Shown here: one piece after another, positions 34,017 to 39,651 of the stretch | How the letters are laid out: the number at the start of each line of letters is the position of its first letter | How positions within the stretch are numbered: the first letter of the stretch is position 1 | Origin: Candidatus Obscuribacterales bacterium | GTDB taxonomy: Bacteria; Cyanobacteriota; Cyanobacteriia; RECH01 | Direction of reading: 5' to 3' | NCBI GenBank assembly: GCA_036703605.1 | Contig: DATNRH010000067.1 | Location: 1-39,651, forward strand | Length of the DNA: 39,651 nt | The notes under the pieces: model-generated | Databases searched by the model: none | What the model was told of the DNA's origin: nothing | Seen by the model: the letters and a program-made list of their open reading frames with translations, nothing else | Made by a program: the position numbers and the translations under genes

Positions 34017-35087
34017 ATGGAAAACATGCAGCGACGACTTTTGATCACCGGTGGGGCGGGTTTCATCGGATCAAATTTTGTCCATCATTGGTGTGAAACC
34101 TATCCCAGCGATCGCGTAGTGGTGCTGGATGCTCTCACCTATGCCGGCAATCGGGCTACCTTAAATGACCTTGATAGCCATGGCAATTTCCGGTTTGTGC
34201 AGGGGGATATTTGCGATCGCCCCCTAGTGGATCAACTGTTGGCGGAGGAGCAGATCAACACCGTTGCCCACTTCGCCGCTGAATCCCACGTGGATCGCTC
34301 GATTCTGGGCCCCGATGCCTTCATTCGCACCAATGTCGTCGGCACCTTCACGCTGCTCGAAGCCTTCCGCCATCATTGGACAGGTCGCGGCCAGCTAGAG
34401 AGCGATCGCTTCCTGCATGTTTCCACCGATGAAGTCTATGGCAGCTTAGAGGCGGATGATCCCGCCTTTAGCGAAACCACCCCCTACGCGCCCAACAGCC
34501 CCTACTCTGCCTCCAAAGCTGGCAGCGATCACCTAGCCCGGGCCTACTTCCACACCTATGGCATGCCCACGCTGATCACCAACTGTTCCAATAACTACGG
34601 CCCCTACCACTTCCCCGAAAAGCTCATTCCCCTGATGTGCATCAACATCCTGCTGGGTAAGCCGCTGCCAGTCTATGGTGATGGGCAAAATATCCGCGAC
34701 TGGCTCTACGTGAAAGATCACTGCACCGCTCTAGATGTGGTTATCCACAAAGGTCAACCCGGCGAAACCTATAACGTTGGCGGCAACAACGAGGTCAAAA
34801 ATATCGACTTGGTGCATATGCTCTGCGATTTGATGGACGACCTCGCGCCAAGTCTACCCGTGCGCCCCTCTCGGCAACTGATCACCTTCGTGAAAGATCG
34901 AGCTGGCCACGATCGCCGCTATGCCATCGATGCCAACAAAATCAAAACCCAACTCGGCTGGACGCCCTCCGTCACCGTCGATGAAGGCCTACGCCAGACT
35001 ATTGAATGGTTTCTTAGCCATGAGGAATGGTGGCAGCCCTTGCTCTCCGAGGACTACCAAGCCTACTACCAAAAAGTCTACGCCTGA
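34017..35087 (+). CDS. rfbB: dTDP-glucose 4,6-dehydratase
   Basis: A 356-aa extended short-chain dehydrogenase (RmlB), the second step of dTDP-L-rhamnose synthesis. The NAD-binding GGAGFIGS is at 12-19, the active-site T137-D138-E139 is in STDEVYG, and Y163xxxK167 is in YSASKAGSD. ATG 34017 has AGGA 4 bases upstream; ATG 34026 is an alternative that removes three residues. It is separated from rfbA by the family 4 glycosyltransferase and a 190-base gap, and so may have its own promoter. With rfbC, rfbD and rfbA it completes the rhamnose pathway. Confidence 0.97.
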   Translation: MENMQRRLLITGGAGFIGSNFVHHWCETYPSDRVVVLDALTYAGNRATLNDLDSHGNFRFVQGDICDRPLVDQLLAEEQINTVAHFAAESHVDRSILGPDAFIRTNVVGTFTLLEAFRHHWTGRGQLESDRFLHVSTDEVYGSLEADDPAFSETTPYAPNSPYSASKAGSDHLARAYFHTYGMPTLITNCSNNYGPYHFPEKLIPLMCINILLGKPLPVYGDGQNIRDWLYVKDHCTALDVVIHKGQPGETYNVGGNNEVKNIDLVHMLCDLMDDLAPSLPVRPSRQLITFVKDRAGHDRRYAIDANKIKTQLGWTPSVTVDEGLRQTIEWFLSHEEWWQPLLSEDYQAYYQKVYA

Positions 35088-35101
35088 GCAAAACACCCTA
35101 G

Positions 35102-35140
35102 CGGTAGGACGGGTTATGCTGTCGCTAACCCGTCAAAGCC
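35102..35140. repeat. REP-like palindromic unit 1
   Basis: GACGGGTTA (35108-35116) pairs perfectly with TAACCCGTC (35126-35134) around a GCTGTCGC-type loop. This layout, GTAGG-palindrome-AAGCC, resembles dispersed palindromes common in cyanobacterial genomes. A second, diverged unit follows at 35248. Confidence 0.7.
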
Positions 35141-35156
35141 TGACACAACTTGAAGC

Positions 35157-35240
35157 CCCTCACCCCAAACCCCTCTCCCAGAACGGGCGAGGGGCTTTGA
35201 AAGCCCGTGAACTTTTTGGTTTCCACAGGGGTAGAAGGGG
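35157..35240. repeat. Dispersed C-rich repeat, copy C
   Basis: It starts CCCCTCACCCCAAACCCCT, contains CCAGAACGGGCGAGGGG and then GGGCTTTGAAA, matching copy B in order and copy A in outline. It lies between the two REP-like units, a nested arrangement. Confidence 0.65.
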
Positions 35241-35247
35241 CTGGAAA

Positions 35248-35290
35248 CCAGTAGAACGGGTAGCGATCGCGTAACCCGTCCAAGCGCCCA
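35248..35290. repeat. REP-like palindromic unit 2
   Basis: GTAGAACGGGT, a HIP1 octamer, then TAACCCGTCCAAGC. It has the same outer parts as unit 1 with the loop replaced by GCGATCGC. The arms ACGGGT/ACCCGT still pair. Confidence 0.6.
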
Positions 35291-35361
35291 CCTTACGAGA
35301 ACATCTAGGCTCATTGGGTGGGTAACTTTAACGTCTCTTGAACAAGACATCTGACCACAGG

Positions 35362-35396
35362 TGAACGGTCAGGAACAGATGTGCCCTGACCGTTCA
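35362..35396. repeat. Perfect 12-bp hairpin
   Basis: 35362-35373 pairs with 35385-35396 around an 11-base loop. There is no T-run on either side. It may act as a stop between rfbB and the convergent SLH gene, or be part of the repeat cluster. Confidence 0.65.
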
Positions 35397-35473
35397 GCCG
35401 CTAGTACTCCGAGGCAGACATAACCCGCCTAGTTGCTAAGGCGGAAACCCTTGACTGTCTTGGAAGTCCTTTT

Positions 35474-35501
35474 CGTTCTTCTGTCTTCGTTCTTCTGTCT
35501 T
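35474..35501. repeat. Two exact tandem copies of a 14-mer
   Basis: CGTTCTTCTGTCTT at 35474 and 35488, just past the SLH gene stop. A minor variable-number repeat. Confidence 0.8.
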
Positions 35502-35507
35502 GCGTTA

Positions 35508-36779
35508 CTAGTCTTCCAAACAGCGCAGCATCCGCACCGTCGCCGCCGTGGCGTAGTTACGTAGTGCCGCTTGGTCGGGGCTGAACCGTTGCCCAGTTTC
35601 GTTGAGCGGTGAAGCAACACCGCAGTAGGTAGACATCTGGGTAATCAAGCTTGAGCCCCAATGCCCGGAGATATCGGTAAAGCTCGTCGCCGCCGTATTG
35701 CCGACTAGCGTAGGATCGTCACCTTGGAGCGTTTGCCCATATTCAGCCGCACGGCGCAACACCGCCATCAGCTCAGCCCGCGTCACCGCTTGACCAGGGC
35801 GGAAGCTACCGTCTTGATAGCCGCTGATAATATTGTTATCGCGGGCAAATTGAATCTTAGCTGCACTCCAGCGAGACGCACTCACATCTCGATAGGGATT
35901 ACTACCAACCTGAGTTGGCAGCGCCAAGTTCACATCGGGCAACGTATCGAGCGCCTCAATCACAATGGAGACCAACTGTTCGCGGGTCAAGGACGCGCGA
36001 GGACGGAAGGTGTTATCTTCCAAAAATCCTGAAATAAACCCACGTCCAACCGCAAGCTGAATATCCGCTGCATAAATATCTCCAGCAATATCACTGAAGG
36101 CAGGCGTCGTGGGGGGTGTCACGACCGGCGGTGTGGTCGGTGGCGTCGTAGGAGGCGTGGTCGGTGGTGTTACAACTGGCGGTGTCACAACCGGCGGTGT
36201 GGTGGGCGTGGTCGGTGGTGCAGTATCCCGAGTGATGTAGACATGCCCCAAGGTGCGGCCTTCATAGGTGCGCTTCGCAAACCGCCAGCCAGGATCGAGG
36301 GTAATTTTGGCAAAGTCGGTGGTGACGCCATTGGCGCGGCCAATTTCATACTCTTGGCCTGCTGAGCGACTGAAGGGCACGCCCACCAGCACCATATCTC
36401 CACCCCGACGCACCACCCGCAGGCTGTACTGAACACCCAAGTCTTCCCCGGCAATACGAATCGAGTAGCCGTTACTATCGGTGCTGCGGCCACAGATGCC
36501 CGTAAAGTCAAACGACAGCAGGAGAGGATCGATAATCGTGGGATTACTGCCCTGCTCGCTCCAACATTGCCGCGTTGTGGACACTTGTTCAACAATCAGC
36601 AACTGGTGAGAACTGCCGCCGCCAATGGGAGAAGCGATCGCCACAAATCGGCTTTGATCAACTTCCTGCTGTCCAAAAATAGACGCTAGGGCAGGGGCAG
36701 ATATCAGCAGGGTGCCTGCCATGGTGCCGGCAATGGCTGTAACTGTGGAGATGCGATGAAGAAGGGATTTTATAGCCAT
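35508..36779 (-). CDS. Secreted DUF3747 protein with C-terminal SLH domains
   Basis: A 423-aa envelope protein. A signal peptide (1-32, cleavage near ALA/S) is followed by DUF3747 (34-185; FGQQEVDQSRFVAIA, GICGRSTDSNGYSIR), a domain I associate with cyanobacteria. A Pro/Thr/Val linker of TPP-type repeats covers 187-226. The rest is SLH-like: FSDIAG... (228-276), YRDVSA... (294-343) and a weaker third copy FTDISGHW... (367-418). SLH domains bind peptidoglycan-linked polymer, so the protein should tether DUF3747 in the periplasm or at the surface. The linker DNA (36105-36225) is itself a tandem repeat. It is convergent with the polysaccharide operon. Confidence 0.93.
   Translation of the reverse strand: MAIKSLLHRISTVTAIAGTMAGTLLISAPALASIFGQQEVDQSRFVAIASPIGGGSSHQLLIVEQVSTTRQCWSEQGSNPTIIDPLLLSFDFTGICGRSTDSNGYSIRIAGEDLGVQYSLRVVRRGGDMVLVGVPFSRSAGQEYEIGRANGVTTDFAKITLDPGWRFAKRTYEGRTLGHVYITRDTAPPTTPTTPPVVTPPVVTPPTTPPTTPPTTPPVVTPPTTPAFSDIAGDIYAADIQLAVGRGFISGFLEDNTFRPRASLTREQLVSIVIEALDTLPDVNLALPTQVGSNPYRDVSASRWSAAKIQFARDNNIISGYQDGSFRPGQAVTRAELMAVLRRAAEYGQTLQGDDPTLVGNTAATSFTDISGHWGSSLITQMSTYCGVASPLNETGQRFSPDQAALRNYATAATVRMLRCLED
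36105..36225 (-). repeat. Tandem-repeat DNA coding the Pro/Thr linker
   Basis: Short units of GGTGGCGT / GGCGGTGT type encode TPP/VVTPP repeats in the SLH protein. The copy number is likely to vary between strains. Confidence 0.65.
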
Positions 36780-37148
36780 AACTAAACCATTACAAATTAG
36801 CGGATGAATAGAAGTGATGCTCGTCTGAACTAGGCGATCTGAACTAGGCGAATCGCGAGATACTTGCTTACTCTTGAGCCTAGACCGTTTGCCTCTTCTA
36901 TCGTTAGTTAGAACAGCTTGATGATGATTGAATGGGCTCCTGCGATGCAGATGACCGTAAGGTGAACAGTTCTTTCCGCCGAGTATGGCCGAGCATGATG
37001 GTAGCGGAAGTATCTAGCAGACAGAATCAATCATAGGTGTTGGAAATCGCCCTTAACACTTACAAACAGCATTTTTTTATCATCTCACTATTCTCGATTA
37101 TCCGTAATCTCCCGCAATCTCCTGCAATCTGATCAAGGATAGGCCTGC
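36780..37148. other. Gene-free stretch upstream of the SLH gene
   Basis: About 370 bases with no credible frame. The SLH promoter should lie in its left part. The segment 37085-37130 carries three near-identical CAATCTC/TAATCTCC words. Confidence 0.45.
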
Positions 37149-37178
37149 AAAAATTCCCCTGGGTTAAGCCAAGGGAAT
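37149..37178 (-). terminator. Terminator of the DUF3887 gene
   Basis: A 10-bp stem with one mismatch (37153-37162 with 37169-37178) runs on the minus strand straight into TTTTT. It lies 50 bases after the stop at 37228. Confidence 0.8.
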
Positions 37179-37227
37179 GATCGTGATTAGACGATGGATT
37201 AGGGGAGCGATCGCCCCCCATCACCAC

Positions 37228-37653
37228 CTAAAATTCCATAGCATCCATACTGATGATCTGATTATTGCTGTTAAACAAGATAAACAGGTCGCGAGGGCCA
37301 TTCTCAAACTGACCGGTCATAATCACTACCGGTGCATCGCCGGAGTTGTCCACCGTTGCGGCAACGGGGCCTTCATAGGCACCGGTACTAGCAATGAGAT
37401 CGTTCCATTGCTGAGCTAGGCTTTCAACGGTGAGGGTGGTGCGAATGGCCGGATCGTAGCTTTGCAGGGCAGTCGCGTAGTCACCGCTCGCTAATGACTC
37501 AATAAAGGTTTCAGCGATCGCTGTGACATCAGCACCTTGGGCCACCAAGTCAACCGCCGCAGATTCTCCAGCGGGAACGGATTGAGCCTGAGCTGGAGCG
37601 ATGCCACCTAGAAGAGCAGCAGCAATCACGATAACGGGCAAGTATCTTTTCAT
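37228..37653 (-). CDS. Secreted DUF3887-domain protein
   Basis: A 141-aa protein with a clear signal peptide (1-23, ending AQA). The mature part matches the DUF3887 pattern in an NTF2-like fold: AETFIESLASGDYATALQSY, then LTVESLAQQWNDL, GAYEGPV, and a final strand DLFILFNSNNQIISM. Such domains bind small ligands or stabilise partners; the role here is unknown. ATG 37653 has AGGA 8 bases upstream. It is monocistronic with its own terminator, and is possibly periplasmic like its DUF3747-SLH neighbour. Confidence 0.85.
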   Translation of the reverse strand: MKRYLPVIVIAAALLGGIAPAQAQSVPAGESAAVDLVAQGADVTAIAETFIESLASGDYATALQSYDPAIRTTLTVESLAQQWNDLIASTGAYEGPVAATVDNSGDAPVVIMTGQFENGPRDLFILFNSNNQIISMDAMEF

Positions 37654-38003
37654 AACGTATGTCCTAAATGAATGAAGCGACTGAAAACCTAAATAGCTAG
37701 ACGAAAAGGCGCTGGATTTGTGCCGCTGGCCAGAGCACGTCCTCTAAGCTGTTCAGGGCTTGACCCTTCACATAGATGGGTTGAGATGTCCCGATCGCCC
37801 TGGAAAAAGCGTGAATAGGGAACTATCCCAGTTTAGTCGTCTAGCTGTCCCAAAGATATCAACTCGGAGTTAGCCAGAAGCATCGGTTGACCGACCCTGC
37901 TTGAGAAGCAGACATACTTCCTAAAGGATTCACCCCTGCACCTATTGTTTCCGTAAACTATCCCGCACGTTTTCACGAACCTCCTCACCCCTTCCTCTAA
38001 CCC
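37654..38003. other. Divergent intergenic region
   Basis: 350 bases between two divergent genes. No frame or RNA is supported; it must contain both promoters. Confidence 0.5.
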
Positions 38004-38777
38004 ATGGCCGATCAAGAACACCTCAACTTGCTCACCCAGAGCGTCGATGCCTGGAATGAATGGCGGCAAACCCTCCGCATCAAGCCGGATTTGAGCGGTG
38101 CCAATTTGAGTGGGCTGGATCTACACATCGCGGATTTGATCAAGGCCAAGCTGGTGGAAGCTCAATTGGTGAAAACAAACCTGCGCGGTGCCTATCTGCG
38201 AGATGCGGATTTGAGTGAAGCCAATCTTCAACAGGCAGATTTAGAGGATGTGGATGCGGGCTGGTCAATTTTTATCCAAGCCAATCTACGGCGCGCTAAG
38301 CTATCGCGGGCCCAGCTCATCCAAGCCAATCTCAGTTGGGCTGATCTGCGGGAAGTGAATCTCACCGGGGCCAATCTCAGTTGGGCTGACCTCAGCAGCG
38401 TGCAGTGTACCGGTTCTATCTTGGTGGATACTGACCTCAGCCGCACCAAGCTGCAAAACAGTGTGCTGAACCTGTCTGACCTCAGCAATGCCAACTTGAT
38501 CGAGGCTAACCTCAGTAGTGCCAGTTTGGTTGGGGTGGATCTTGAGGAAGCCAACCTCAGCCGCAGCACCCTGGTAGGCTGCAATTTTACCGAAGCTTAT
38601 CTGGTGGGCGCTAAACTGAGCGGGGCCGACCTCACTGGCTGCAGTTTTCAAAACGCCGATCTCCAATATGCGGATTTCACCAACACCTGCATCGATCAGG
38701 TGATCTTCGACGGTGCCAATCTTAAGGGTGCGATCTTGCCTACACCAGCGGCAGCGGGCCAAGGGCGATCGCACTGA
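38004..38777 (+). CDS. Pentapeptide-repeat protein with WNxWR head (paralog of 3011-3901)
   Basis: A 257-aa protein. Its head is MADQEHLNLLTQSVDAWNEW, with W17-N-E-W20-R21 at exactly the positions found in the other paralog, then PDLSGANLSG and continuous A(D/N)Lxx pentapeptides to about residue 250. The beta-helix is interrupted around residues 76-92 by VDAGWSIFI, a bulge not seen in the other copy. No signal peptide or membrane segment is present. No ribosome site is seen before ATG 38004. The function is unknown; the shared head probably has one job, with the helix as scaffold. Confidence 0.92.
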   Translation: MADQEHLNLLTQSVDAWNEWRQTLRIKPDLSGANLSGLDLHIADLIKAKLVEAQLVKTNLRGAYLRDADLSEANLQQADLEDVDAGWSIFIQANLRRAKLSRAQLIQANLSWADLREVNLTGANLSWADLSSVQCTGSILVDTDLSRTKLQNSVLNLSDLSNANLIEANLSSASLVGVDLEEANLSRSTLVGCNFTEAYLVGAKLSGADLTGCSFQNADLQYADFTNTCIDQVIFDGANLKGAILPTPAAAGQGRSH

Positions 38778-38856
38778 GGCTGATCAGCAGACGGTCACGG
38801 GAGTTCGACGGCGTTCTCAGCTCTGCAGGTGCGTTACGGCTTCGCCTAACAGCAAT

Positions 38857-39651
<795 letters not shown>

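Larger units (their letters stand above)
35088..35507. other. Repeat-rich intergenic stretch
   Basis: 420 bases with no gene, almost filled by dispersed repeats: two palindromic REP-like units, C-rich copy C, a 12-bp hairpin and a 14-base tandem repeat, each listed separately. Confidence 0.7.

Noticed and set aside
35474-35501. Possible start of a CRISPR-like array
   Set aside because: Only two copies of a 14-mer without spacers; a simple tandem repeat. No CRISPR array was found anywhere in the window.

Overview
The window is a piece of a cyanobacterial chromosome. It opens with the 3' part of psbA (photosystem II D1). The palindrome GCGATCGC (HIP1) recurs throughout, inside and between genes. 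Several families typical of cyanobacteria are present: DUF3747 plus SLH, pentapeptide-repeat proteins with a WNxWR head, a DUF4347 adhesin, and dispersed C-rich hairpin repeats. No rRNA, tRNA or CRISPR array was seen. I cannot name the species; the D1 tail is of the short, chloroplast/Prochlorothrix-like kind.

Layout. (1) 1-5456: psbA end and terminator, a UDP-glucuronate 4-epimerase followed by a polyprenyl-phosphate-type glycosyltransferase, a pentapeptide-repeat protein, and a convergent O-antigen polymerase/ligase-like membrane protein. (2) 5457-16000: a loose region with long gene-poor stretches. It holds a large mosaic adhesin (DUF4347, lectin-like, three DUF11, RTX), a small protein built from two copies of one motif, ATP-type PEP carboxykinase (pckA), and two or three small hypothetical proteins. 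Several strong hairpins and terminators here have no gene to serve. (3) 16180-21700: housekeeping and regulation, with nadA, a minimal tyrosine recombinase, msrA, a small hypothetical, and a STAS protein upstream of a membrane histidine kinase. (4) 21767-35087: a surface-polysaccharide locus with a flippase, a sulfotransferase, four family-2 glycosyltransferases (one upstream on the other strand), one family-4 glycosyltransferase, and the complete dTDP-L-rhamnose set rfbC-rfbD-rfbA...rfbB. (5) 35088-39651: dispersed repeats, a DUF3747-SLH envelope protein, a secreted DUF3887 protein, a second WNxWR pentapeptide protein, and a GDP-L-fucose synthase-like gene cut by the window edge.

How it works together. 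UDP-galacturonate, dTDP-rhamnose and probably GDP-fucose supply, five glycosyltransferases, a sulfotransferase, a Wzx-type flippase and a Wzy/WaaL-like protein suggest a rhamnose-containing, possibly uronic and sulfated, exopolysaccharide or O-antigen. The adhesin and the SLH protein would share the same cell surface. The chemistry of the final polymer is inference.

The points most worth a second look are the 1.57-kb gene-free stretch with two strong terminators and a 16-bp inverted repeat (10972-12540), the 18-bp inverted repeat between divergent genes near 9.9 kb, the paired WNxWR pentapeptide proteins, the internally duplicated 133-aa protein, and the AT-rich sulfotransferase insert. I did not find a clearly new multi-gene defence or mobile system.
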